Numbered from the stretch's first letter, positions 51,602 to 61,669 are shown. The stretch is DNA of 64,000 nucleotides from Psychrobacter sp. JCM 18901 (GCF_000586435.1 NZ_BAWH01000013.1:24219-88218), one strand, 5' to 3'. Made by a program: numbers and translations. The notes: generated from the letters alone by a model not told the origin.

Positions 51602-51628
51602 TACTCGTACGCTTTATTTCTCATGAAA

Positions 51629-51665
51629 GAAAAACCACTTTAGCTAAGCAGAAGTGGTTTTTTAT
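51629..51665. terminator. Bidirectional terminator after the AGCS symporter gene
   Basis: AAAAACCACTT pairs with AAGTGGTTTTT around an 11-base loop; A run left, T run right, between convergent genes. Confidence 0.85.
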
Positions 51666-51683
51666 GTAAGATATTATTTATGC

Positions 51684-52447
51684 CTAAAATGAATGGTTAT
51701 TCGCCAATACGCCAGCTATCGACATGATCTCGCCTGCTTCATCTTCTTCAATAATACGAGTCTCTGTCAGTGCTGATTGTTGCCACGCTTGTATGTGTGG
51801 ATGATTTAGCATGGTTTGGCAATACTGCTTGGTCAGTGGCTGCAAAGTAATATTGGATGCATCAGCATAAGTCTGTAATCGCAGCACCACTGGAGCAAAA
51901 AAACACATCAGCTACTGTGAAATCTTCGAATAAGAAACTGTCTGCTGAGCGATTTTTTTAAACAATCGGCAAAGATGTCTTCGATACGAGCGATATCTAC
52001 TAAGCAAGCACTACTTGGTTGTATCTTAGCCGTTGCTCGTATATTCATCGGCATCTCGTTACGAATACCTGTCAATCCTGAATGCATCTCAGCCACGATG
52101 CTTTGGCAATAGGCGCTATTTATTCTACTTTGATTGCTATTTCGTTTTTCAGCGTTAGATTTATCAATACCTGTCCAAATATCAATATCCGTAAAGTACT
52201 CATTAACATGCATTGCAATCGCTAAGGTGTCCCAAACGGTTACTTTATTATCTTTTTCACCATAGACTAAAATAGGCACTTTACCCGTTGGCGAATGCGC
52301 TTCGAGCGTTGGACGTGCTGATGGATGAAACAACTCAATAAGTTGCTCATCAAAATCAATATCAAATGCTTTGAGCAACAGCCACGCTCGTAGCGACCAC
52401 GATGAGTAGTTTTTATTGCCAATAATTAATAACGGTTTTTCCATCAT
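51684..52447 (-). CDS. Glutathione S-transferase family protein (frameshifted)
   Basis: Thioredoxin-fold N-terminal domain KPLLIIGNKNYSSWSLRAWLLLKAF with the active-site Ser region, then GKVPILVYG and DTLAIAMHVNEYF; C-terminal helical domain with IVAEMHSGLTGIRNEMPMNIRA, typical of the YfcF/GstA-like soil group. Seven-base runs near 51957 and 51901 break the frame; six restores CLKKSADSFLFEDFTVADVFFAPVVLRL. Corrected length is about 254 residues. Convergent with the AGCS gene. Substrate unknown. Confidence 0.85.
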
Positions 52448-52641
52448 AGAGTCCTATTAAGCGATAACAGTAGCATTTTATTATGTACTCAATGTTGAGT
52501 ATTGACCAGTCTATAAACTGAGCTATATTTCTATCATTTAAATCCTATTCCAAAAAAACGCCCATCCAATGTTTGGAAGGGCGCTTATTTAGACGGACAA
52601 TTATTGAGAAGGGCGCTTTTTGTTTCTCGTACTTACTACAA

Positions 52642-53502
52642 TCAGTTCTTGTTTTTAATTAGGAAAATAACAGGCAGCGCAACGACATACATCAGCACAC
52701 CGTACAAAGCAGCAGGCAGCGCGATAACAGGCAGTGTGCTCACCCCCATAATGATAGGGGCTAAGGTAATAGCCGTCGTGCTATTTTGGATACTGGTTTC
52801 TATCGAGATGGTTTTGGTATCAAACCAGCTGAGCTTTAGGACTCTAGAGATCAAGATACTAATAGCGAATAAAATAGCAATGATAAAGATTAGCTCTAAA
52901 CCAATTTGAGTGAACTGTGATTGTAGTAGTTGCCAGTTAGAGGCAATAGCAGCAAAGACAATTAGTACAAAAAACACGCTGGCCAAGCCGTTTAGAAGAC
53001 TACTACGACGTACCATAAAGTCCGTAAATTTGTGGCGAGCAAGCATACCAAGAGATACGGGCAATGTGGTCAATAAGAACATGACTAGGCCAATCTTTAT
53101 CGCGCTAATAGAGTTCGCCTGATCTTTCATAAAATGATCAAAAGCCAACGTAATTAAGATAGGCAATGTAATGACCGATAGTATGCTGACCACACCAGTC
53201 AACGCGATAGAGAGCGCGACATTTCCTTTGGCATAGTAGGTCAGCATGTTGCTAGTGACGCCGCCGGGGCAAAAACTAATCAGCATAATTCCAAAAGCAA
53301 TGGCTGGTGGCGGAGCCGTTACTAACACGACTGCTAACGCAACCAACGGTACCAACACAACTTGATTGATTAAACCAATAAAGAACGCTTTTGGATATTT
53401 GGCAATGACCTTAAAATCACTCAGTTTTAGCCCTGCTCCTAGAGTGAACATAATGTAGGCAAGGGCTAGTGGCAGTAATGCTAGCGCGGTATTATTCATC
53501 AA
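52642..53502 (-). CDS. Bile acid:sodium symporter (BASS) family transporter
   Basis: Inner-membrane Na+-coupled organic-anion transporter, 286 residues, with about nine or ten helices. Family motif FCPGGVTSNMLTYYAKGNVALS near residue 75-97 and the second-repeat motif SIETSIQNSTTAITLAP near 235-250 are the two crossover regions that bind Na+. The frame is intact. In prokaryotes substrates include pantoate, glycolate and other carboxylates; none can be chosen here. Confidence 0.9.
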   Translation of the reverse strand: MMNNTALALLPLALAYIMFTLGAGLKLSDFKVIAKYPKAFFIGLINQVVLVPLVALAVVLVTAPPPAIAFGIMLISFCPGGVTSNMLTYYAKGNVALSIALTGVVSILSVITLPILITLAFDHFMKDQANSISAIKIGLVMFLLTTLPVSLGMLARHKFTDFMVRRSSLLNGLASVFFVLIVFAAIASNWQLLQSQFTQIGLELIFIIAILFAISILISRVLKLSWFDTKTISIETSIQNSTTAITLAPIIMGVSTLPVIALPAALYGVLMYVVALPVIFLIKNKN

Positions 53503-53885
53503 ACATTCCTTGTAAAACTAAAATGCCATATCAAGATGGCGTTTTGAAAGTACATAGCAGCGGGGCAACCTTGTCACCATGCAGCCGCTCACATTCCATG
53601 TGTTTAGGTATTTAATTGTCTAACTATTTAGGTGTCTCAACTACTAAGCTAGCTCATGCATATCAAATGATAATAGCGGTATTACGCTCGTATAGTAACC
53701 CACTTGTCGTGACTATTGAGGTTGGTCGAGGTTGTTGGAAGCTATCGAGAAGTGATCGGGCTGTGATAGGTAGTGATTGGGTTGTTTGTGGCTAATGACA
53801 CTTTGAACATAATGATACGCACAATAAAAAGCCCACAAGATTCTGTGGGCTAAATACGCTAACTGTCTAGTTTGTTCATGCGGTA
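53503..53885. other. Intergenic gap with terminator for the DUF442 gene
   Basis: No gene. At 53828-53852 AGCCCACA / TGTGGGCT forms a stem that on the minus strand is followed by five T, terminating the DUF442 gene. Around 53735-53785 a degenerate repeat (AGTGATYGGG) occurs twice. Confidence 0.65.
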
Positions 53886-54219
53886 CTAGTCATCTAACAA
53901 ATCCATTTGCTTGGCGGCTTCATAGATACCGTTTGAGCGGTTACCCGTGCGGCAAAAAAATTAGCATTGGCTGCTCAGCTTGATTAAAGAAATCTGCAAA
54001 CGTTTCGACGTGAGTTTGATTCAGCTCATTACCTGCAAAAGAAATCTCTTTATAAGCAAGTCCAGCTTCTTTGGCTGCTGCTTCGATTTCGGCACTGGTT
54101 GGCTGATTTGGCTCTTCACCATCAGGACGGTTATTAATAATGGTTTTGAAACCATTTTCGGCAATCATAGGCACTTGGTCAGGCGTGATTTGTCCGGTAA
54201 AGCTAACTTCATGGCTCAT
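53886..54219 (-). CDS. DUF442 / TIGR01244 family sulfurtransferase-like phosphatase-fold protein (frameshifted)
   Basis: Small dual-specificity-phosphatase-fold protein of about 110 residues. N-terminus FTGQITPDQVPMIAENGFKTIINNRPDGEEPNQP is diagnostic of DUF442. A seven-A run near 53948 truncates the frame; six gives the active-site loop IFCRTGNRSNGIYEAA (CX5R) and the normal end at 53886. In Blh-type proteins this domain is fused to a persulfide dioxygenase and handles protein or glutathione persulfides. Here it is separate, about 3 kb from the dioxygenase gene. Confidence 0.88.
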
Positions 54220-54286
54220 AAGAGCTCCTTTTTTTTATTGGTGTTGTTGGGTTTATAAAACATGGTAGTTCGAGCTACGATCGTTG

Positions 54287-54613
54287 TTATAACAGGCCTT
54301 GCATCAATGCGCTTTGGTATAGTAGCTTGGCACGTGTCCCAGTACCGCAAAACATTAATATAGGCTTGGGCATTGAGTGATAGAAATCGGCAAACTGCTC
54401 GACCGTCAGCATACTTAAGCGCTCATCATCAAACGGCAGATGCTGATACGCTAGGTTCGCCTGTTCAGTAGCCGTTGCCAAATCGCAGCTATTAGGCTGT
54501 GTTTCAATCTCGGCATCTGGGCGAATATTAAGCACTGAGCGATAACCAAGCTCAGCAATCTTAACGCATTGGCTTGGGTATATTTGCTTATAAATCGTTA
54601 AATCATCGGTCAT
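54287..54613 (-). CDS. Second DUF442 family protein
   Basis: Intact 108-residue paralogue of the preceding gene: IYPSQCVKIAELGYRSVLNIRPDAEIETQP and active-site loop MFCGTGTRAKLLYQSAL. The CX5R Arg is kept but residues around it differ from the first copy (CGTGTRA versus CRTGNRS), suggesting a different substrate or role. The two genes are tandem, 67 bases apart, and read in the same direction. Confidence 0.87.
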   Translation of the reverse strand: MTDDLTIYKQIYPSQCVKIAELGYRSVLNIRPDAEIETQPNSCDLATATEQANLAYQHLPFDDERLSMLTVEQFADFYHSMPKPILMFCGTGTRAKLLYQSALMQGLL

Positions 54614-54848
54614 AAAGTAGGTTCAGTTATATTTGTTAAAGTATATTTATTATTGAGGGTTGGGCTAAGAATATCAAAGGGCTATAAACCAGCATTCTTT
54701 AGGCTGATTTCTAGGTTAATTGATTCCCTATTTAGTGCGTCTAGCATAACACAGCGCTATCATAGCGATATTATGTTGTAGGCGAGAATAGTAATTGAGG
54801 TTGAGTGAAATTAATGTCGCAGCTATTTTATTGTGGTTACACTATAGA

Positions 54849-56549
54849 TTATTTTAACGCATCAACAGCATCTAAGGTACTTAGATAGACCTGCCCTGAT
54901 AGCTCGCTAATCAATGGTGTATGACCGATGATGTCCATCACAGGACCCTTGATAAAGCTAAAATGTAAGCGCTTGTTCTGTAGCGCTAACTCGTAATTTA
55001 AAGTGCAAAGCATTTCTTGAGCAGTCAGATCTATATGATTGACGGCGGCCATAATCAAGATGATTTCATTGGCATCGGGATATTGCTGCATGGCATTGAG
55101 GATGCGTCGATGTACAGATTCACTATTACCAAAAAACAAACTCTCATCGATACGCAACATCAATAAGTTGTCAAAAGTTACGACGTCATGGCGATTGATA
55201 TTACGAAAATGCCCTGTACCGCCCAATTGCCCAACGACAGCCACGTGTGGCTTACTTGACTGCCAGATGAGACTGGCAAATGACACCATGAGACCAATGA
55301 CCAGCCCCGTGTTTAGACCAAATATAAGCACACCGACGAACGCGGCCAAAAAGCTAGCACCATCTAGCGATCACGCTGCCATGCAGATTTCAACGTCGCA
55401 ATATCTATCAGCCGATGATAGAGGCCATGATAGTTGCGCCAGTAGTGCATAGGGTAGTGGGGCAAGTACATTGCTAAAGGCTATAAGCGCGGCAATCATT
55501 ACCAGTACGGTGACGAGACTGGCTAGTGGAGTCTTCGCGCCGGAGTCGGCATTGATAGCCGTACGCGAAAAACCACCAGCAACCGCAAAACTTTGGAACA
55601 GTCCACCAGACAGGTTGGCCAGCCCAAGTCCAGTCAGTTCACGATTGGCATCAAAGCTCTCACCACGCAAACGAGCATAGGTGCTGGCAACTGAACTGCT
55701 CGACACAAATACGATCAGTGACATCAATCCTGCGGTCGGCAAGAGCTTCAGCGCTTCTTGTAGATCAGAGATATGCGGTAACGTAAAGCTCGGCAGCCCC
55801 TGTGGAATACGACCGATGGTCGCGACACCATATGTGCTCCAATGCAGTGCCATACTGAGTACGATGGCGATGCCAAGTAAAATAAGCGGGAATAAGCGCT
55901 CTGCCCATTTGGCATACGACGATGATAGCCACGTCTGCCATATCCATTCACTTGCATAGCGATTGGCAACCAATAGCGCGAATGCGGTCACACCGATAGC
56001 TAAGGTCAATGGGTGCAGCTGGCTGGCATAGCGCTGCATGGTAGATAGATACCCAATCAAACTATTGCCAGTGACTGGAATGTCGGTCAGATATTTGAGC
56101 TGACTGACAAATATAAGTACCGCTGCACCGCTTACAAATCCTGCAGACACCCCGCGACTGATAAACTGCATGATCCAGCCAAGTTTTAACCTGCCTGCTA
56201 TCCACAGCAGTGCACCTACCATCAGTGCCAATAGGCTGGCCATCAGTGCGTACTGTTCAGTGCCTTGTTCAGCATAAGGCAGTAGACCACTGGCGGTCAT
56301 GATAGCGGTAATGGCAACAGGTCCTACGGCTTGCACGTTGCTAGAGCCGAGCCACGCATAAACGAGGACAGGTACGATCGCTGCATATAGGCCATAGACA
56401 GGCGGCAGTCCTGCAAGCACGGCGTAACCGAGGCTCTGCGGTATGACCAACACGCCCACCACTATGCCTGCGACGAGATCGGTCGGCAACGCTGAGAGCT
56501 GGTATTTACGCAGCCAAGCTGGAATCAGACGAGCGACGATAGAGGACAT
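54849..56549 (-). CDS. SulP family anion transporter with STAS domain (frameshifted)
   Basis: Inner-membrane transporter of the SLC26/SulP family, often sulfate or bicarbonate. Start LPTDLVAGIVVGVLVIPQSLGYAVLAGLPPVYGLY is the family signature; later NLSGGLFQSFAVAGGFSRTAINADSGAKT. After the membrane domain a C-terminal STAS domain follows (LMLRIDESLFFGNSESVHRRI, IILIMAAVNHIDLTAQEML). The frame is broken around 55355-55440, with more than one error; the expected text there resembles PYALLGATIMASIIGLIDIATLKSAW. Corrected length is about 567 residues. In this island sulfate or sulfite export is plausible. Confidence 0.88.
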
Positions 56550-56595
56550 ATCAATCACCACAGTAGATAGTATAAATAATTAGGCGAGAACGGCT

Positions 56596-56883
56596 TTATT
56601 CTGCTTTCGCACAAAAACGTTGATACAGTAGATCGAGTACAGCTAGCGCATCCTCGCTTGCGATACTATAGTAAATTTGCTTACCTTCGCGGCGTGTGGC
56701 GACCAGCTCGTCTTTACGCAATATACCCAATTGCTGCGATAAGCTCGGCTGTCCAACCCCGACCAAATCTTCAAGCTCACCGACACAATATTCACCTTGG
56801 GTCAATTGACAAAGAAGAAGTAGGCGATCAGGGTGCGATAGCGACTTTAATAGTTGGCTGGCTTGTAGCGATGCTTGCTGCAT
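56596..56883 (-). CDS. ArsR family regulator, BigR/SqrR-like
   Basis: 95-residue winged-helix repressor: LLKSLSHPDRLLLLCQLTQGEYCVGELEDL, recognition helix GQPSLSQQLGILRKDELVATRREG, then IYYSIASEDALAVLDLL. A Cys in EYCVGELE and one in RFCAKAE near the end match the redox/persulfide cysteine pair of BigR-type sensors. The frame stays open about 34 codons upstream of the ATG (to a CTG at 56985 behind AAGGA), so a longer form is possible. It is divergent from the persulfide dioxygenase and sits upstream of the SulP gene. Confidence 0.85.
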   Translation of the reverse strand: MQQASLQASQLLKSLSHPDRLLLLCQLTQGEYCVGELEDLVGVGQPSLSQQLGILRKDELVATRREGKQIYYSIASEDALAVLDLLYQRFCAKAE

Positions 56884-57219
56884 TTGCTTGGCAAGATCGG
56901 CAGGTACTAAATCTGCAGTATCAGATGACCCATCGTCAGTGGTGCTGCGAGTAGGTGTACCTTCGGCTGAAATAGAAGTAGTCAGAACAAATTCCTTACA
57001 TTAGAGGGTAACAAATACCATGATGTTTTGAACAATATATAGTTGATTATCAATGATATCACGCCACATAGCAAGTTATCACTAATTACATTATATAAAT
57101 TGATAAATTGTATGGTGGTTGTTATATTGGTGGCATCAGATAAGTCGTAGGAACGCATTATATACGACTGAATATCATACTTAAGGGTTAATTAAACATA
57201 AAAATCCCTATGACCAAAA

Positions 57220-57249
57220 TATGTATAAATAACTTATGTATAAATAATT
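57220..57249. repeat. 15-bp direct repeat just upstream of the persulfide dioxygenase gene
   Basis: TATGTATAAATAACT and TATGTATAAATAATT are adjacent and end 12 bases before the ATG at 57262. They could be operator half-sites or a simple duplication. Confidence 0.6.
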
Positions 57250-57261
57250 AAAGAGGCCGCC

Positions 57262-58135
57262 ATGCAAGTTCATTCTTTTTTAGATAGCGATACAGAAACC
57301 TATACCCACGTACTTGCTGATACTGAACAAAAGTTATGCGCCGTTGTCGATCCTGTATTGAACTTCGATGCTAAGTCAGGCAGAACCAATACCAGTAGTG
57401 TCGATGAAGTGATTGAGTTTGTACGTAAGCAGGATTTGGCACTCAAGTACATTATCGAGACCCATGCGCATGCAGATCATTTGTCAGCGGCCATTCATGT
57501 AAAAGAAAGCCTTGGCGGACAGTTAGTCATCGGTCAGCATATCACCGAAGTACAAAAAAATCTTTAAGCAAATTTTTAACTTTGACACCAGTTTCCGCAC
57601 TGATGCCAGCCAGTTTGATATTTTGACAGACGAAGGCGAGACCTTAGAGCTTGGCAACATTACTATCACTGCGATGTATGTACCCGGTCATACACGTGCC
57701 GATATGGCCTATCTAGCCGCTGATGATGAGAAAACAGTGGTATTCGTTGGGGATACGTTGTTTGCGCCTGATGTCGGTACAGCACGCTGCGATTTCCCTG
57801 GCGGCGATGCCCAAACGCTTTATCAGTCTATTCAAAAGCTGCTAGCACTTCCTGAGGATACCGTCATGTATCTGTGTCATGATTATCCAAGCAAAGGTCG
57901 TCAGCATTGTCCAACGACGACAGTAGCCGCGCAAAAATTAGAAAATATCCACGTCAAAGACAGTATAAACGAAGCAGAGTTTGTACAGATGCGTGAGCGC
58001 CGTGATGCGACTCTAGATATGCCTCGCCTTATCATTCCTGCTGTACAAATCAATATCGATGCAGGACATTTCCCAGAGCCAGAAGACAATGGTACGCGCT
58101 ATCTAAAGGTACCGATCAATGTCCTTGGTGGATAA
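57262..58135 (+). CDS. MBL-fold persulfide dioxygenase (ETHE1/Blh-like), frameshifted
   Basis: Metallo-beta-lactamase-fold iron enzyme oxidising glutathione persulfide to sulfite. Metal motif ETHAHADHLSAA (THxHxDH) near residue 74, VPGHTRADMAY, FVGDTLFAPDVGTARCDFPGG and LCHDYPSKGRQ provide the remaining ligands and ETHE1/Blh context. A seven-A run near 57555 breaks the frame; six gives VQKIFKQIFNFDTSF. Length is about 291 residues. It is divergent from the BigR-like regulator, which probably represses it until persulfides appear. Confidence 0.92.
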
Positions 58136-58294
58136 GTTAAACAGGTTAATAACTGAAGATCATTACCTGAGGCAGCTCTACGTAAGTATCGTATGATCAA
58201 TATCTATAAGAATGCTAACCTATAGACTGTCCATTTTTAGATGCTATGTATGACCAACTGCAAGCGCTAAGGGCGGCAATAACTGGAGAGAGCA

Positions 58295-58915
58295 ATGAAC
58301 CCTTACGAGCGCTATGTGTTGCCAAAGATGATAGATGTTGCTTGTAGTACGGGTAATGTGATGAAAGCGCGTTCCAAAATTGTTCCGAAAGCGCTCGGCA
58401 AGGTGTTGGAGATTGGCATTGGCAGCGGTTTGAATTTACAGTTTTATGATGCTAATAAAGTCTCTTCTATCATCGGTGTGGATCCAGCGGCTCAAATGCA
58501 GTCGCTAGCTCGTGAGCGTGCAGCTGGCATTGGCATTCCGGTTGAAATGGTAGCCGTCGATGTACAAGGTATCCATGCTGATACGGATCAATTTGATACG
58601 ATTGTGATGACTTTTACCTTGTGCAGTATTGATGATCCAGTAGCGGCGCTTCGAGAAATGGCGCGCGTGCTAAAACCTAGCGGTCGCTTACTATTTTGTG
58701 AGCATGGCGTAGCGCCAGATTCCTCTGTTGAGCGTTGGCAGCATCGGCTGACGCCTTTTTGGAAACCTATAGCAGGTGGGTGTCATTTAGCTCGAGATAT
58801 TCCGGCGCTTATCAGAGAAGGTGGGTTTGCTATTGACGAGTTGAGCGAAGCGTATTTGCCCGGCCCAAGACCAATGAGCTATGTGTATAGCGGTGTGGCA
58901 CAGCAACTGGCATAA
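58295..58915 (+). CDS. Class I SAM-dependent methyltransferase
   Basis: 206-residue methyltransferase: SAM motif VLEIGIGSGLNLQFY, IIGVDPAAQMQSLA, MTFTLCSIDDPVAALREMARVL and LLFCEHG. The N-terminus (NPYERYVLPKMIDVACS) and C-terminal GGCHLARDIPALIREGGF resemble phospholipid/sterol-type methyltransferases of the UbiE-like group. GGAGAGAGC precedes the ATG. Intact. The substrate is not evident. Confidence 0.88.
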   Translation: MNPYERYVLPKMIDVACSTGNVMKARSKIVPKALGKVLEIGIGSGLNLQFYDANKVSSIIGVDPAAQMQSLARERAAGIGIPVEMVAVDVQGIHADTDQFDTIVMTFTLCSIDDPVAALREMARVLKPSGRLLFCEHGVAPDSSVERWQHRLTPFWKPIAGGCHLARDIPALIREGGFAIDELSEAYLPGPRPMSYVYSGVAQQLA

Positions 58916-59063
58916 AGGATAAGCCCAATTAACTATGCTAAAATTATTTACCAATCAACGCGACGACGACTATAACTACCGCAAGCAACGTAAATAGCTT
59001 TTATATAAAATGGTTCATGAACAGTATTTGAAACAACAAAATAATTAGAATAGGGATTAAATA

Positions 59064-59500
59064 ATGAGTGAGCAAAGTTTTCATCTAGTATGCCCACATT
59101 GCCAAGCAACCAACCGTGTGCCTGCTGCACGATTAAGCGCTGCGCCAAAATGCGGTAAATGTGGTCAGCAATTATTGACTGCTAGTCCGCATGAGCTAAA
59201 TGCGCAAACAGCCAATAAGGTTATCCAAAAGAACGATGTGCTGACTATCGTGGATTTTTGGGCGAGCTGGTGTCAGCCTTGCATCATGATGGCGCCAGAG
59301 TTCAAGAGCGCTGCTAGACAATTGCCACAGGTGGTCTTCGCTAAGGTACAAACGGATAAATACGAGCAGGCAGCCGCTCCTTACAATATTCGCAGCTTAC
59401 CAACGATGGTTGCTTTAGAAATGGTAAGGAAGTCGCACGTCAATCAGGCGCGCTACCAAGTCATCAAATCATCCAGTGGGTGCAAAGCTTGCAGTCGTAG
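59064..59500 (+). CDS. trxC: TrxC, thioredoxin 2 (frameshifted), variant WCQPC active site
   Basis: Zinc-ribbon thioredoxin active in oxidative stress. Zinc Cys pairs C10/C13 (VCPHCQ) and C30/C33 (KCGKC). The redox motif is ASWCQPC (C70/C73) where E. coli TrxC has WCGPC. The cis-Pro loop is YNIRSLPTMVAF. A T run near 59413 is one short; restored, the end reads FRNGKEVARQSGALPSHQ and stops at 59500, giving about 146 residues. A terminator follows. Confidence 0.92.
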
Positions 59501-59579
59501 TACTAGTTATATAAGACTGCTTATCATCCAAGCTATTTATCCACGTGCTCATGTTTTCTTATAAAAAACCGTCGCTATT

Positions 59580-59616
59580 ATAAAAAAAGCCAATATGTGA
59601 TATACATATTGGCTAT
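59580..59616. terminator. Terminator between trxC and the J-domain gene
   Basis: AGCCAATATGT / ACATATTGGCT perfect 11-bp stem with 5-base loop; A run left, T-rich right; convergent genes. Confidence 0.85.
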
Positions 59617-59643
59617 TTACGTCTTTATCAAGTATAGATAAAA

Positions 59644-60702
59644 CTAGAACTCACTCTCTGGGATAGAATATGTTTGCATGTTACCATTTGAAACTTTGTA
59701 CAAAGTCATTGTTATTTCACTGAACCTAGAACCATAAGCATCTTCATATTCTTGTACCAGCATAGGCTCGGATTTAGATATATATCCTTGCTCAAGATCT
59801 TTATAACGTACGTCATAATTCCCAGCACTAATATTACGAATATTAAGTCCACCACCTCCCTGAATATAGAAGTAACGTACAGCTTGAGGTTGCAAGCTAT
59901 CTAGATAGTAAAGTTTGCCAAAGACAGCCTCAGAATTTTGACTATTATCGATAGTGAGAACAGATGCACCATCGTTGTTCAATTGCGGGTAACCAGTACA
60001 TAGCCAGCTGAAGATGGATAAAGTTCACCATTCGGGGCATGGGTTTTGTAACTTGTACTTAGTTCTTGGCTCAAATTATTATAAACAGGAAGACTTTCTG
60101 AAGAATCAGATATGGGAGGATAGTTTTCATAATCATCATATTCCGCAGCAGCCTCACTTAGCTCTCTTGCAGCGTCCCCAATTTCTCTTTGTGCTTCAGC
60201 TAAATCGTCTGCTGCATTATAGGAGTCAGAATCATAAATATATGTGAATAACATACTCATTAAGAACAGTAATATAGCGATATAGAATAAATATTTAAGA
60301 ATTTTTATAACTATAGGTATAGTTTGAGCTAAAAAAATTACTTAGATATATTTTCGCATTACTAATAGATAAGGAATCTGGAATATTGATTACAACTACT
60401 TTATTTCGTCTCTCCCGATTTTTTGAATTATTATCTGCTTTGTTAGAGTAATCTCGTTCGATATTATCATTATACATATGCTCGTATCGACAAAGTAACT
60501 CATCATACTTACTACGCTCTACAGGATCAGACAATACAGCATATGATTCATTAAACTGTTGCATGATACGGTCTGCATCTGGATGGTTACTCTTATCTGG
60601 ATGATATTTTTGAGATAGTGATTTAAAAGCGGCTCGTATCACCTCTGGAGAAGCATTCTTAGATACCATCAAGATATCATAGTGGGTAGGAAAGCTATTC
60701 AT
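59644..60702 (-). CDS. Membrane-anchored J-domain protein (frameshifted)
   Basis: J-domain co-chaperone of about 352 residues once two breaks are corrected. Residues 1-70 form a J domain: FPTHYDILMVSKNASPEVI, the HPD motif in KYHPDKSN, and FNESYAVLSDPVERSKYDEL. After a basic Asn-rich linker, the seven-T run near 60333 read as six fuses it to a transmembrane helix (LKYLFYIAILLFLMSMLFTY, about 150-170). Then come an Ala/Glu/Asp linker and a C-terminal beta-rich domain (VLTIDNSQNSEAVFGKLYYL, NIRNISAGNYDVRYKDLEQGYISKSEPM). A base is missing near 59990. The observed frames alone would suggest two proteins. Confidence 0.78.
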
Positions 60703-60749
60703 AGTTATATGATCTTATTAAATTAATACTATCCAATATGTTTAAGAAA

Positions 60750-61143
60750 TTACTCACCATAAATCTTGATGCCATTGGCAAAGCTACAACGTTGAATGCG
60801 CGCTGACTGGACAATTGCATCACGCTCACCATAGAGACGCGATAATTTTGCATCACGTGCTTTGGTATTGTTGCTCTTGCCTAGACCAAAGCTGATATTC
60901 GGCGAGATACCCCAGCGTCCTGCAGAGACACCAACACCGACGCCTGATGCCGATAGTAGATTGCTCATTGCGAGCCGCTTCGACATAGCGGTTGACGCGA
61001 GTGTACTCTTGGCCAAGTGCTTGACAATTATAATTTTGATAAGTACTTGGTGGTACATATTGTGGGGTGATGTTACCAGTAGAGGCACAGCCTGAGAGCG
61101 CAAAAATGCCAGCTAGTAGTGTCGCTGTCGTAAACGTTTTCAT
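60750..61143 (-). CDS. Hypothetical lipoprotein (frameshifted)
   Basis: Small lipoprotein of about 131 residues with lipobox IFALSGC (Cys 19), then VPPSTYQNYNCQALGQEYTRVNRYVEAARN. After a frameshift around 60955-60985 a glycine-rich stretch follows (GVGVGVSAGRWGISPNISFGLG) and a C-terminus with LSRLYGERDAIVQSARIQRC. Two Cys in the mature part may pair. Similar small lipoproteins are common in Moraxellaceae, but I know no function. Monocistronic by spacing. Confidence 0.75.
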
Positions 61144-61309
61144 AATGGCTCCAGTAGGCTAAGTGATTGTATTTATATCTATTTAAGATAGCAAAAATAG
61201 CGCAATTAAGATATTGAAAATCTATCGACGATGAAAAATTTTCGCATCGTATCATCAAAATATCGACAGCTTTCTAAAACGGTTGCTTATTAAAACAGAA
61301 AATCGCTTA

Positions 61310-61669
61310 TTAAAATAAGTTTGCTGGTTTGGCAAAGGCCAGTATTACGATACCAATATAAGCAACGGCAGCGATAAGAATACCTGTTTTTCTTTGTACA
61401 GGTGTCGCATCAACCTTAAACGCTTTGATACTTGAGCTAATAGCAGCGATCAGTAAGATGATTTTGGCGAACACCCACTGTACAGGAGCGTTGGCACCCA
61501 TCAATTGCATTAGCATCATCGCCCCTGACAGGATAAGCAGGGCATAGATAATATGCGTGGCTATTTTGACCACACGTGGTGCGCGGCGGTCTGCGCTGAG
61601 TACCAAGTAGCTTTGATATAAAAATAGCGCAACAGTCAGCGCTGCCATCAGCATATGTAGATGTTTCAT
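61310..61669 (-). CDS. SirB2 family membrane protein
   Basis: 119-residue inner-membrane protein with four hydrophobic helices: MKHLHMLMAALTVALFLYQSY, ATHIIYALLILSGAMMLMQL, WVFAKIILLIAAISSSIKAF and IAAVAYIGIVILAFAKP. Start and helix pattern match the SirB2/YchQ family, whose role is unclear. Intact. It is followed upstream by bolA on the same strand with about 75 bases between. Confidence 0.85.
   Translation of the reverse strand: MKHLHMLMAALTVALFLYQSYLVLSADRRAPRVVKIATHIIYALLILSGAMMLMQLMGANAPVQWVFAKIILLIAAISSSIKAFKVDATPVQRKTGILIAAVAYIGIVILAFAKPANLF

Noticed and set aside
52554..52625. Strong terminator after the BASS gene
   Set aside because: CGCCC/GGGCG pairing exists and GGGCGCTT recurs nearby, but the stem is imperfect and the boundaries are ambiguous.
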